This document shows, one piece after another, positions 1-8,317 of a DNA stretch of 32,064 bases. Numbering within the stretch: position 1 is the stretch's first letter; every line of letters starts with the position of its first letter. Source of the stretch: Spirochaetota bacterium (GTDB taxonomy: Bacteria > Spirochaetota > UBA4802 > UBA5368); the NCBI GenBank assembly GCA_025457965.1, contig JALOTJ010000026.1, positions 1 through 32,064 on the forward strand. The letters run 5' to 3'. The translations under genes and the position numbers were made by a program. The notes beneath the pieces were generated by a model. The model was not told where the DNA came from. It made no database searches and saw only the letters and a program-made list of their open reading frames with translations.

Positions 1-636
1 GCAGGCAAGTCCGAAACGCTGGAGGCCTTCAGGACGATCGGCGGCGACGACATACGCGATATGACCATCATCGCCGACGACATGGGCTCACTCGACATCG
101 ACGACCGCGGCGAAATCATCGGCTACGGCACCGAGATCGGCGCATTCCTGCGCCTCGACGACCTGCAGCCCGGCTACGCCTTCGGCCAGATCGACCGCTC
201 CATTATCATGAGCCCCGCCCAGGTCAACGCTCGAATCGTGCTGCCCGTCACGACCTGCGACACCATAATGAAAGGCCACCGGGTCGACATGGTGCTCTAC
301 GCCAACAACTACGAGCAGGTGGACGACGACCATCCCATCATCGAGCGTTTTTCGGACGTCGAACGCGCGTTTACGGTATTCCGCGAGGGCATGGTGATGA
401 GCAAGGGCACGACAACGTCCACCGGCATCGTCCATTCGTATTTCGCGAACATCTTCGGGCCTCCCCAGTACAGGGAGACCCACGACCGGCTGGCAATGAT
501 ATTCTTCAACGCCTTTTTCAACCGGGGAGTGTTCGTGGGGCAGATGCGCACGCGGCTGGGGATATCCGGGTACGAGATGCAGGGCCCCGAAGAGGCGGCC
601 GGCGAGCTGCTGCGATGGGTCCGCGGCGAACACTGA
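1..636 (+). CDS. P-loop ATP-binding protein, PEPCK/HprK-like, C-terminal part (5' truncated)
   Basis: The reading frame is open from base 1 and ends at TGA 634-636, so the start lies outside the window. The first visible residues, AGKSETLEAF, look like the end of a Walker A loop (GxxxxGKS). About 20 residues later TIIADDMGSLDID resembles the acidic strand that follows the P-loop in the PEP carboxykinase / HPr-kinase fold (compare LVADD in HprK). The rest (GTEIGAFLRLDDL, LPVTTCDTIM, GIVHSYFANIFG) I do not recognise with certainty. It may belong to the uncharacterised DUF4914 group of PEPCK-like P-loop proteins, but that name is from memory and weak. The ATP-binding reading is moderately supported; substrate and pathway are unknown. 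It converges on the unknown gene at 657-1148 with 20 bases between stops. Confidence 0.6.
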   Translation, partial: AGKSETLEAFRTIGGDDIRDMTIIADDMGSLDIDDRGEIIGYGTEIGAFLRLDDLQPGYAFGQIDRSIIMSPAQVNARIVLPVTTCDTIMKGHRVDMVLYANNYEQVDDDHPIIERFSDVERAFTVFREGMVMSKGTTTSTGIVHSYFANIFGPPQYRETHDRLAMIFFNAFFNRGVFVGQMRTRLGISGYEMQGPEEAAGELLRWVRGEH

Positions 637-656
637 GGCCCGCCGGGCCGGGAGCG

Positions 657-1148
657 TCATGCGGACGGGGACTTGTCGATGGCGCCCCTGACAAGGTACA
701 TCGCGTTGTGAATGTAGCTTATGCCGCCGATGAAGCGCTCCTTGGTCATGCCGACGGGCAGCGAGTCGATGACGTGCTGGATGGCGGCCAGCTCATCCTC
801 CATCAAGCGGTGGCATTCGAGCGCCCTTTCGCGACCGATATCCCGCACAAGCCGCTCGACCTTCGGCTGGAGTGCGGCGACGTCGTAAAACAGGTCGCGC
901 AGCTGCGCGATCGATCCGGCCGGGCAGCGGTTTACGAGCTTCTCGATGATGCAGATGCGCACCATCCTGTAGCCCAGGGTGACATCCTGGCAGTTGCGGT
1001 TGGAGAAGCAGTCGGGGAAACGCTCAAAATAAACATCCCCCAGGGCCGTCATGTCGTCCTTTTCGAACGGAAAATCGCCCTTCAGGGCGGCGACCCTCTC
1101 ACGGAACGCCTCGATATCGGTGTTTTCACTGAAAAGCCGCGCGATCAT
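657..1148 (-). CDS. Conserved-looking hypothetical protein, 163 aa
   Basis: The frame opens further upstream (to 1232), but the ATG at 1148 is preceded by a strong ribosome-binding site (GGGAGGG ending three bases before the ATG), so I start there (MIARLFSENTD). The protein is soluble, mostly helical and charged, with no signal peptide or membrane segment. It has three cysteines close together (DCFSNRNC around residue 46, then RICIIEK) and ends SYIHNAMYLVRGAIDKSPSA. The middle (IAQLRDLFYDVAALQPKVERLV) suggests a helical bundle. I do not recognise the family. It stands alone on the minus strand. A 250-base gap separates it from the divergent LolA-like gene, so both probably have their own promoters there. 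Confidence 0.65.
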   Translation of the reverse strand: MIARLFSENTDIEAFRERVAALKGDFPFEKDDMTALGDVYFERFPDCFSNRNCQDVTLGYRMVRICIIEKLVNRCPAGSIAQLRDLFYDVAALQPKVERLVRDIGRERALECHRLMEDELAAIQHVIDSLPVGMTKERFIGGISYIHNAMYLVRGAIDKSPSA

Positions 1149-1401
1149 AGGCCCTCCCTTTCCCGCTGAACCAACTGTAGCCCACCCCCGTCGGGCGATC
1201 AAGAGAAAAGCGCCACGGAAATTGTATTGCATTTGGATACATCATTCCTAAAAAGTGTCTCCGGATGCTGTTTGACAAGAAACAGCTTCGCTGGTGCCGG
1301 GATGCGGTATCCTCGGAAAGCCCGTTATTTTTTAACGTGAGTAAATTTTCTTTTTACTTTTTTCAACCTAAAAACGTACTATATATGGGGATACTGAAAC
1401 G
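1149..1401. promoter_or_regulatory. Divergent intergenic region before the LolA-like gene, AT-rich near 1325-1390
   Basis: This 253-base gap holds the upstream regions of two divergent genes. It is markedly AT-rich between about 1325 and 1390, unlike the flanking coding DNA. It contains an isolated TTGACA at 1272-1277 (+) with no convincing -10 at 16-19 bases, a short inverted repeat CGTTA-TTTTT-TAACG at 1323-1337, and a TATATA at 1380-1385 just upstream of the LolA-like ATG (1402) that could serve as a -10 box. None is strong enough to name a promoter exactly. Confidence 0.35.
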
Positions 1402-2010
1402 ATGAAACGGATACTTGCTATTTTCGCGTGTGCCGCGTGCCTGACCCACGCGCCGGCCGCATCGGCGCTTACGGGGGATGAGGCGGTCGGAAAATTCCAG
1501 GCGCGCATGAACGGCGTCGGCACAATGAGCGGCACCATCTCCTGGATGTACCAGAGCGGGCAGGGATACAGCGGTAATTTCAAATACATGGCACCGGGAA
1601 GGTTGCTGGTTAAATTTACGAGTCCCTCGGGACGAATCCTCTCCTCCAACGGCAGGAGGCTGTGGGTCTTCGACTCTTCCAGCAATATCTGTGGCGTCCA
1701 GGACCTCGCTCGCGGGGGATCGGGCGGGCTTGCGGGACTGGTCAGCGGTTATCTCGCCATCCTCACGGCCCAGGGCCCTTCCGGATACACGATAAAGCTC
1801 AAGAACAGCGAGCGCGCCTACTCGGACGTAACGCTGGTCCTCGATGGTAGCTTCCTTCCCCGGAAAATCGTGCTGCTCACCAGGGCCGGCGACGGCATGT
1901 CCATCAGCTTTACGAACGTCAGGACCGGGGAGAGCATGGCCCCGGGAATATTCGACTTTTCCGTGCCGTCCAACGCTCAACTGGTGAAGAATCCGCTCGA
2001 TGTTAAATAG
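1402..2010 (+). CDS. LolA-like outer-membrane lipoprotein carrier protein
   Basis: A 202-residue secreted protein. Residues 1-22 form a signal peptide (MKRILAIF, hydrophobic core, ending PAASA|LTGDE). The mature part has the LolA/LolB half-barrel pattern: strands with GTMSGTISWMY, YSGNFKYMAPGRLLVKFTS, then GRRLWVFDSSSNICGVQDL, which matches the typical 'P.rfr..y..P......dG..lw.yd' stretch of LolA-type proteins. LolA carries lipoproteins across the periplasm to the outer membrane, so a diderm cell is implied. The length is close to E. coli LolA (about 200). It is followed after 113 bases by a beta-barrel gene, fitting an envelope-biogenesis context. A short GGGG about 12 bases before the ATG is the only SD-like sequence. 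Sequence divergence prevents a firm LolA name; related LolA-fold lipid carriers remain possible. Confidence 0.75.
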   Translation: MKRILAIFACAACLTHAPAASALTGDEAVGKFQARMNGVGTMSGTISWMYQSGQGYSGNFKYMAPGRLLVKFTSPSGRILSSNGRRLWVFDSSSNICGVQDLARGGSGGLAGLVSGYLAILTAQGPSGYTIKLKNSERAYSDVTLVLDGSFLPRKIVLLTRAGDGMSISFTNVRTGESMAPGIFDFSVPSNAQLVKNPLDVK

Positions 2011-2123
2011 AAAAGCGGCAGCGTCCGTCCCCGCGGGGCTTTCTTCCGGACCCGGCCCGGGAGGTGAAGTCGCGCGGAGCGCGCGTACAGGCGTCACGTC
2101 GAATAACACGGGAAACACTTGCG

Positions 2124-2750
2124 ATGAATAAAGGCACAATCGCTTTGCGGCATACCGGGCGAAAGCGTCCCCGGTTTTTTATTGCTGGAATCCGCGCGGC
2201 AATCATCACCGCCGTTATGGCCGGCGCGATGCCGGTCTCGGCACAGCAGGAGCTTTTTTTCACCTATATCGGCGCGACGCTGGGCGGCGGAGCGGCATCG
2301 ATCGACTACAGCGAGTGGGTCGTCGATCACCGCGAATCGAAGAGCGCCACGGGCACCTGGTTCTCGGGCGGGCTCCTCCTCGACGTGGTGGTGCGCGATA
2401 TCATGGGCGAATTCTCGCTCCAGGTGGTGAACACCGGCGCTTCGGAAGACGCGGTCTCATCATTTCGCCTCCTCTACTCCATCACCGGCAAGTACGCGTT
2501 TCGGCTCAACGAAAGCTTTTTCCTCTCTCCCGGACTGGGACTCTACCTGGAAACCGGGCCTTCGGACAAGGACTATGACGGCGGGGCCGGACTTGCGGCC
2601 ACGGCGGGTCTTGGATGGATGTTTTTCCGCGACTGGATTCTGCTGTTCGATATAATTGGACGTTATGGCTCATACGGCCTCGGGGAGGACGCTAACATAA
2701 TCTCCTACGGTGTCAACCTGGGAGTCGTTTATAAAATCGGCAGGCTGTGA
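2124..2750 (+). CDS. Outer-membrane beta-barrel protein, 208 aa
   Basis: The open frame begins at 2064, but the ATG at 2124 (MNKGTIALRH) has a GGGAAA site about eight bases upstream and gives a normal signal peptide: a basic start (RHTGRKRPRF), hydrophobic core (IAGIRAAIITAVMAGAM) and cleavage near VSAQ|QELF. The mature part alternates glycine- and aromatic-rich strands (TYIGATLGGGAAS, FLSPGLGLYLETG, AGLAATAGLGWMFF, YGVNLGVVYKIGRL), typical of an eight- to ten-stranded outer-membrane barrel. The last strand ends close to the C-terminus, as BAM substrates do. No catalytic motif is visible, and the ligand or function is unknown. Its TGA overlaps the GTG start of the ComEC-like gene, so the two are translationally coupled. 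Confidence 0.7.
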   Translation: MNKGTIALRHTGRKRPRFFIAGIRAAIITAVMAGAMPVSAQQELFFTYIGATLGGGAASIDYSEWVVDHRESKSATGTWFSGGLLLDVVVRDIMGEFSLQVVNTGASEDAVSSFRLLYSITGKYAFRLNESFFLSPGLGLYLETGPSDKDYDGGAGLAATAGLGWMFFRDWILLFDIIGRYGSYGLGEDANIISYGVNLGVVYKIGRL

Positions 2751-4861
2751 TACCGCCATCGCGCGTAGTGCAGCCGTCGCTGTTTCTGCTTCTGGTCGTC
2801 ATCGCTTCAATACTCCTCGCGTATGGGTCGATCTTCGACTCACCGGCCGAACGCTTCGCCGGCATTACGGTTGCGCTCGGCGCCCTCCTGGCACTGCGCC
2901 CGATTGTCCGAAAAAGCATCGCCCGCGCAGAAAAGCGACCATTTCGGGGCATGGCGGGGCCGGTTTTGCCGGCCACGGGCGAAACAGAAACCGCAAGCGC
3001 GCCCCATTCCCCGCTCCGCGTCTGCCTGCTCATGTTATTCGCGGCCGCCTGTGCCGCGGCCACCGCCAATCGCATAGACGCGATGGTGCGCCCCGATGTC
3101 GGATCGAACGGCCTGCGTTCCTTCACCGGCACCGTGGAAAGTTCCCGGATGCAGCGCTACACCTCCGAGATCGTTGTACGGCTGGACCACGCCCCGGGAA
3201 CACAGGACAGTCCTGCCGAAATCCCGCGAGTGGTGGTACTCGTTCCGCGGGATACGACCGCGCAGCGGGGTGACGAGTGCGCCGTATTCTCTGAAGCCCG
3301 GCCGATTACGCTGGAGAGAGTCCGGGATTCCCCGTTTCTGCGCGGACTCGCGCGTCGCGGACTGGCATACATCGCCTATGCCGATGAAGACTCTCTCGCC
3401 ATCATCGGAACCACGCCTGACCGTTCACGCGAAACCATTCGCGCCGGAATTGCCCGATCAATCGACCGGCATTTCAGGGCCGAAACGGCATCGCTCCTGA
3501 AGGCGCTCTATTTCGGAAACAAGAACCACCTCGACAAGCGAACGATCGAATACTACAAAAAAGCCGGGGTGATGCACGTCCTCGCGGCGAGCGGCCTGCA
3601 TGTGGGAATTGTCGCCGCCATCCCTTTCATGCTCCTTGCCCCGCTTCGCATCGGTAAGACGGCAATTCTTGCCGTCACCACGGTCCTTCTCCTTTTTTAC
3701 CTCTATATAACGGACATGCCCGTCTCTCTCGTACGCGCTTTCATGATGTTCGCCGTGTACACCGTCCAGCGCCTGCTCGATATGGACCGGGGCGCGGTCA
3801 ATACGCTCTTTCTGACCGCGTCGGCGATCCTGGTCTTCGTGCCGCACGAACTCTACGAGCCGGGCTTCCAGCTCACCTTCGGGGCGACGCTCGGAATCCT
3901 TCTCTTTTACCGCTCTTTCGACGCCGTTCTCGACTTTCTGCCCCGCTTCCTGCGGGGATCGCTCTCGCTGACACTCGCGGCGCAAATTCCCGTATTCCCC
4001 ATCATCCTGTATCACATGGGCGAGGTCAACCTGGCGGGCATCGTCTCAAACCTCGTCGCCGTACCCGGCATAACGCTCGCGCTGTCGGCCTCCATTGCGG
4101 CGCAATGCGCCGGTGTTCTCTCAGAAACGGCCGCGCGCATAGGTGCGGTGCCGGTCGACATCGCGGTGGAGGTCACCTCCCTGTTCGTGCGGGGAATGGC
4201 CTCGCTGGGCGGCCATTTCAGGATGGAACTCCGGTGGTGGTCCCTTCTTCCCTTCTACGCGCTCTACATGGCCCCGTTGTTCACGGCGCGGGAATACAGG
4301 CGCATCGCCGCCGTTGCACTCCCGCTGGCCTTTGCCGGAGCATGGTTCGTGCTGTCATCAGACGCCGGGCGACCTGCCTCCGTGTGCGTCGTTTACCGGG
4401 AAGCCGGGCGGATGATTGTCGTCTCCGACGGCCGCCATGCACTGGTGTACGGCCGTCTTTCCGGTGTTGAAGAGTCCAGGGCCGTGTACGAGATACTGGA
4501 ACGCGGACGCGTTGAAACGATACAATTGGCACTCACCGGAACTGATTTTCCTTCACTGTCCGCCTCCGGCTTTCTCGCACGTCGTTGCGTGGTCTCCGCC
4601 TGCGCCATCGATTCCGGCTTCCGGTTTTCACGTGCCCTGTCGCGGTTTGTGGCAATACTCGAGCATGATGGGGTTAGGCCGGAGTTTCGATCCCTGCCTC
4701 CTCCACCGACGGATTGTGCCGACGGGCGACGCTGCATGGCTCTTTTCTCGCCTCCGGTCCGGGCATCAACGATGTCGGCGATTGCCGCGATGGCGGAACG
4801 CCTGTATTTACGCGTGCGGACCGGAAGCGACGGCGCCGTTGCCGGCCCCTCCGGGCTCTGA
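2747..4861 (+). CDS. comEC: ComEC/Rec2-family DNA-uptake channel protein, MBL domain degenerate or absent
   Basis: A 704-residue polytopic membrane protein starting with GTG inside the stop of the preceding gene (GTGA overlap). The N-terminus has two hydrophobic segments, then a soluble OB-like part (SFTGTVESSRMQRYTSEIVVRL, about 125-150) as in the DUF4131 region. The competence domain is clear at about residues 265-500, with VMHVLAASGLHVGIVAAIPF being the family hallmark, followed by several membrane helices. ComEC forms the inner-membrane channel for single-stranded DNA during natural transformation. In many homologues a C-terminal metallo-beta-lactamase nuclease domain follows. Here residues 530-704 show a weak start (ASVCVVYREAGRMIVVSDG) but no HxHxDH motif, so nuclease activity from this protein seems unlikely. 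No other com genes are nearby. Confidence 0.85.
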   Translation: MIPPSRVVQPSLFLLLVVIASILLAYGSIFDSPAERFAGITVALGALLALRPIVRKSIARAEKRPFRGMAGPVLPATGETETASAPHSPLRVCLLMLFAAACAAATANRIDAMVRPDVGSNGLRSFTGTVESSRMQRYTSEIVVRLDHAPGTQDSPAEIPRVVVLVPRDTTAQRGDECAVFSEARPITLERVRDSPFLRGLARRGLAYIAYADEDSLAIIGTTPDRSRETIRAGIARSIDRHFRAETASLLKALYFGNKNHLDKRTIEYYKKAGVMHVLAASGLHVGIVAAIPFMLLAPLRIGKTAILAVTTVLLLFYLYITDMPVSLVRAFMMFAVYTVQRLLDMDRGAVNTLFLTASAILVFVPHELYEPGFQLTFGATLGILLFYRSFDAVLDFLPRFLRGSLSLTLAAQIPVFPIILYHMGEVNLAGIVSNLVAVPGITLALSASIAAQCAGVLSETAARIGAVPVDIAVEVTSLFVRGMASLGGHFRMELRWWSLLPFYALYMAPLFTAREYRRIAAVALPLAFAGAWFVLSSDAGRPASVCVVYREAGRMIVVSDGRHALVYGRLSGVEESRAVYEILERGRVETIQLALTGTDFPSLSASGFLARRCVVSACAIDSGFRFSRALSRFVAILEHDGVRPEFRSLPPPPTDCADGRRCMALFSPPVRASTMSAIAAMAERLYLRVRTGSDGAVAGPSGL

Positions 4862-4902
4862 ACGATCCTGGACGGCTGGCTGGGCGCCTTCGAAAAACGC
4901 TG

Positions 4903-4933
4903 TTGACAAGATGCCCCCCCTTACCCTTAGGCT
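4903..4933 (+). promoter_or_regulatory. Candidate sigma70-type promoter for the HATPase-HDOD gene
   Basis: A perfect -35 box TTGACA (4903-4908) lies in the 156-base gap after comEC. A weak -10 candidate, TAGGCT at 4928-4933, follows after 19 bases, slightly long. A start near 4940 would leave an untranslated leader of about 80 bases before the ATG at 5018. The perfect -35 and the intergenic position support it; the poor -10 keeps confidence low. Confidence 0.4.
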
Positions 4934-5017
4934 GAAACGGACGGGACGGCCCGAAAACATGGCTATTTATCTGTTCAGTGAGCATGGCGCCGGTTCGATA
5001 TTCATTACAGGGCGCGA

Positions 5018-6532
5018 ATGCGGTCCCATCAGAATTACGGAAAAATAACCGATATGGCGATTCCCAGCACTTCCGACACAGCGGCAAGGGTGGCCAAAGG
5101 CGAGCCCTACAGCTTCTCATTTCATTACCTGTCCGAGGACGTGGTACGATACATCAACGCGCTGTTCGCGAAGATACTCGCCGGGATGGACCAGATATTC
5201 CTGCTCGATACGTTTATTACGATCATCAGGGAGATATGCATAAACGCCGTAAAGGCCAACGCCAAGCGAGTCTACTTTCGGACGATCGGCATCAGTATCG
5301 ACGACGCCGAGAGCTACCCCGAAGGGATCGAGATGTTCAAAAAGAACGTTATCGGCCACTTTGAAACGATGGAGGCCGGCCTGAAAAACAGCGACTACCG
5401 GGTCAGCTTCAGCATGAAGCGGGACCAGAACGGGCTCGTGATCCAGGTGCTCAATAATTCCATTATCCGTCCCGAGGAGATGGCGCGCATCAGCATGCGG
5501 ATGGAAAAGGCGCGCCACTACGAGGACTTCAGCGAGGCCTACGAGGAAATCTACGACGATACCGAGGGCGCCGGCCTCGGCATCGTGCTTACCGTTCTTT
5601 TATTGAAAAACTCAGGCATCGGTGTCGAAAACTATAAAATCATCCGCGGCGAAAAGGACACAAGGACCCTGCTTGTAATCCCCTTCGAACTGCGGCCGCA
5701 GGAAATCACCACCAGGATAAAAAAGCAGATCCTCGCGGAGGTCGACGGCATACCGACCTTCCCGAAAAACGTACTGGAGCTGCAGCGACTCTGTGCGAAT
5801 CCCGATTCGTCCATTGGTGAGATATCCGAAAAAATCACCATCGACCCCGCTCTCTCCACCGACGTACTCAAGCTCGCCAACTCCGCGGGATTCATCTCCG
5901 GCAAACGCATCGAGACCATACCCGAAGCGATCAAGAATATCGGACTTAAAAATCTGAATGCGATCCTGCTCGCCACCAGCGCGCGTTCGATACTCGATAA
6001 GCGCTACACGCGTTTCGAGCAGATATGGGCCCACTGCAACCATGTGGCCTTCTACGCGCGCGGGATCGCCATAAAATTCAAGCTCGCCCGGATGGTCGAG
6101 AACGCGTTCCTGGCCGGACTGCTCCACGACCTGGGCAAGATCATCATGCTCTCGACCGACCTCGGGACCACCAATAAAATCGCGGACATCGTCAAGGACA
6201 GAAAGATCAGGACCTCCACGGTTATGGAAGAGATATCGGTGGGGATAAGCCACGCGAACATAGGAGAGATGCTCGCCGGGAAATGGGGCTTTCCGGATTA
6301 CCTGGTCGAAGCGATTCGCTGCCACCACACGCCGCTTAACGCCGTCGAGAAGCACCGCGATATCGTATTCACCGTCTATCTTGCCAACATCATGTGTGGC
6401 ATAGAGTCCCGCCGTTACCAGTTGTATTACGCCGAGGACGAGGTGCTCGCGCGCTTCGCTCTCAGCTCGGACGCGGCGTTCAACGAACTCCACGCCGAAC
6501 TGAAAACGGCCTACGACACCCGGGTCGAATAG
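5018..6532 (+). CDS. HATPase_c-like ATP-binding domain fused to HDOD domain signalling protein
   Basis: A 504-residue cytoplasmic protein with two domains. Residues about 25-220 resemble a GHKL/histidine-kinase-type ATPase: an N-box (IIREICINAVKANAKRVYF, about 69-87), a position equivalent to the D-box carrying asparagine (QVLNNSIIRPEEM), and a G-box DTEGAGLGIVLTVLLLKN at about 182. No phospho-accepting histidine domain is evident. Residues about 228-430 are an HDOD domain: IPTFPKNVLELQRL, DPALSTDVLKLANSAGF, then AGLLHDLGKIIM and AIRCHHTPL. HDOD proteins act in bacterial signalling, often without phosphohydrolase activity, though HD and HH pairs are present here. ATG 5018 has AGGG five bases upstream; the alternative ATG 5054 (MAIPSTSDT) has only a weak site. 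It is followed closely by the DUF115 gene, suggesting a common transcript. Confidence 0.8.
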   Translation: MRSHQNYGKITDMAIPSTSDTAARVAKGEPYSFSFHYLSEDVVRYINALFAKILAGMDQIFLLDTFITIIREICINAVKANAKRVYFRTIGISIDDAESYPEGIEMFKKNVIGHFETMEAGLKNSDYRVSFSMKRDQNGLVIQVLNNSIIRPEEMARISMRMEKARHYEDFSEAYEEIYDDTEGAGLGIVLTVLLLKNSGIGVENYKIIRGEKDTRTLLVIPFELRPQEITTRIKKQILAEVDGIPTFPKNVLELQRLCANPDSSIGEISEKITIDPALSTDVLKLANSAGFISGKRIETIPEAIKNIGLKNLNAILLATSARSILDKRYTRFEQIWAHCNHVAFYARGIAIKFKLARMVENAFLAGLLHDLGKIIMLSTDLGTTNKIADIVKDRKIRTSTVMEEISVGISHANIGEMLAGKWGFPDYLVEAIRCHHTPLNAVEKHRDIVFTVYLANIMCGIESRRYQLYYAEDEVLARFALSSDAAFNELHAELKTAYDTRVE

Positions 6533-6553
6533 GCCCGGTGCCGGTTGTACTTA

Positions 6554-8269
6554 ATGGGCCGCTTCATAGTCAACGACACTCCTTCGGGATCCAAAACCCT
6601 GGTATACACCGGTCCGCCGGAAATCAGGATCCACTCCGCCTACGATCCGTCGCACGAAGCGGAGCGGGCCGCCGCCTCGTTTAACGGCGGCAGGGCCACC
6701 GCCATACTCGTCTGCGGACTCGGCCTAGGCTACCACATCGCGGCCCTGCGCGGTCGTTTCCCGGACCGTATCGTCATAGCCCTCGAAAAGGACCCCGAGG
6801 TCGTCCGCCTCGCTCGGGCAACGTGCCCGACGAACCTGGAGGGCGCGCATATAATCGTCTCGCCCGGCGAAATCCCCTCCCTGCTCGAAAGCTTCGACAT
6901 CGACACGTTCCGCGGCAAGGCGGTCTTTTTCCATCGTCCGTCCTACCTGCTCGCTAAAGACTTCTATGATTCGATGGTCGCCGATATCAGCCGCTATTTT
7001 TCATCAAAGCTCTCTGACCTGCTTACGCGCTTCGAGTTCGAGGAACGCTGGATCTCGAACATATTCGCTAATCTTCCCCGAAGTTTCGATGCGGGCAGGG
7101 TCGCCGATCTGTTCGGAAAATTTTCTGGATTTCCCGGTATAATAGTTTCCGCGGGCCCCTCGCTCAGGAAAAACGCGTCCACGCTCGGACGGCTCCGCGG
7201 CAGGGCCCTCATCATTTCGGTTGATACGGCCCTAAAAGTGCTGCTCCGTCATGGCGTGGAGCCGCACATCGTCATGACGATCGATGCGCAGAAACACAGC
7301 ATCAAACACTTCCTCGGGGAACGCCCGGGCGGCACGGTGCTGCTGGCGGACATGGTAAGCTATCCGCGCATCGCCGACGTTTATCAGGGGAAGATCATGT
7401 TCAGCACCACGGCAAAATACTACAACGGGCCCGACGGAGGAGTACGGCGCGAACCGACCCCGGCGATGGACTGGGTCGAGCGCTACATCGAGCCGCCGGG
7501 GGACATCCAGTCGGGCGGTTCGGTGGCCACCAGCGCCTTCGATCTTCTGCTCAATCTCGGGTGCAGCCCGATCGTACTGGTTGGGCAGGACCTGGCCTAC
7601 ACCGGCAGGGAAATCCACAGCACCGGCACCCACCACAATGCGGAGTGGCTTGCCAGGACGACCCGCTTCCTCAATCTCGACGGCATCAACCAAGGGGTCA
7701 TCCGCAAACGCAAGATCAAGTATGTTGAGGCGTATGGCGGAGGCGGTACCGTCATCTCCGACTACGTCTTCGACCTCTATCGGAACTGGTTCGAGGATTC
7801 GGCCCGCAAAGTCGCGGTGCCCGTAATAAACGCCAGTGGGGACGGTGCGCGCATTGCGAACACCATCGAGCGCTCACTCGAGTCGCTGATCAACGAGTTT
7901 CCCGTGCGCAACCCCGGCCCGGTCGAAGTGCTGCACCGCTATCTGACCAGCGGTACGCGCAGCGCTCGCGCACTGCGCCTGGCTCTCGAGGAGGCACTGG
8001 ACGCAACCGTAGCGGCGGCCTCTCTGGCGGCCGTGCCCCATGGGGATCAGAGCGATGCGCAACGGCAGGTCCTGCTCGATACGGCGTCCAGGGACCTGCC
8101 GGAGCTTTTCAGCCCCTTCCTTCGCCGCACAAATGCCTACCTCGCCAGGCACGGGGAGCTTTCCGCGGAAAGAAGCGCCGGCATCCTTTTTGCGGACATT
8201 GCCGCCGCGGCACGCAAACTCCAGCGTCACCTTGCATCCTGCCGCGCCCGTATCGACGACCTCCCCTGA
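6554..8269 (+). CDS. DUF115 / MptE-like (motility accessory factor-type) protein
   Basis: A 571-residue soluble protein. The N-terminal part has a nucleotide-binding-like loop AILVCGLGLGYHIAAL followed by IVIALEKDPEVV (about 48-85), as in Rossmann-fold proteins. The central part holds the DUF115 signature: GIIVSAGPSLRKN (about 195), RALIISVDTALKVLLRHGVEPHIV split across the following strand, TIDAQ, GGSVATSAFDLLLNLGCSPI and LVGQDLAYTG. DUF115 is related to archaeal 6-hydroxymethylpterin pyrophosphokinase MptE and to Campylobacter Maf proteins, which help glycosylate flagellin with nonulosonic acids. Whether this one modifies flagellin is not shown, since no sialic-acid or flagellin gene is nearby. 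I start at ATG 6554; TTG 6545 is in frame, and neither has a clear SD. The gene lies 21 bases after the HDOD protein. Confidence 0.82.
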   Translation: MGRFIVNDTPSGSKTLVYTGPPEIRIHSAYDPSHEAERAAASFNGGRATAILVCGLGLGYHIAALRGRFPDRIVIALEKDPEVVRLARATCPTNLEGAHIIVSPGEIPSLLESFDIDTFRGKAVFFHRPSYLLAKDFYDSMVADISRYFSSKLSDLLTRFEFEERWISNIFANLPRSFDAGRVADLFGKFSGFPGIIVSAGPSLRKNASTLGRLRGRALIISVDTALKVLLRHGVEPHIVMTIDAQKHSIKHFLGERPGGTVLLADMVSYPRIADVYQGKIMFSTTAKYYNGPDGGVRREPTPAMDWVERYIEPPGDIQSGGSVATSAFDLLLNLGCSPIVLVGQDLAYTGREIHSTGTHHNAEWLARTTRFLNLDGINQGVIRKRKIKYVEAYGGGGTVISDYVFDLYRNWFEDSARKVAVPVINASGDGARIANTIERSLESLINEFPVRNPGPVEVLHRYLTSGTRSARALRLALEEALDATVAAASLAAVPHGDQSDAQRQVLLDTASRDLPELFSPFLRRTNAYLARHGELSAERSAGILFADIAAAARKLQRHLASCRARIDDLP

Positions 8270-8317
8270 CACATATTTTGCTGGAAAAGACCGCGTGCCA
8301 GGCCGATACTTATAGCG

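Noticed and set aside
2031..2040. CCCCGCGGGG followed by CTTTCTT after the LolA-like gene, as a terminator
   Set aside because: The palindrome has no loop of its own and the tail is not a real T-run; a stable hairpin cannot be supported.
5612..6493. A 293-codon minus-strand frame opposite the HDOD gene
   Set aside because: No family motif; the plus strand encodes clear HDOD motifs across the same bases.
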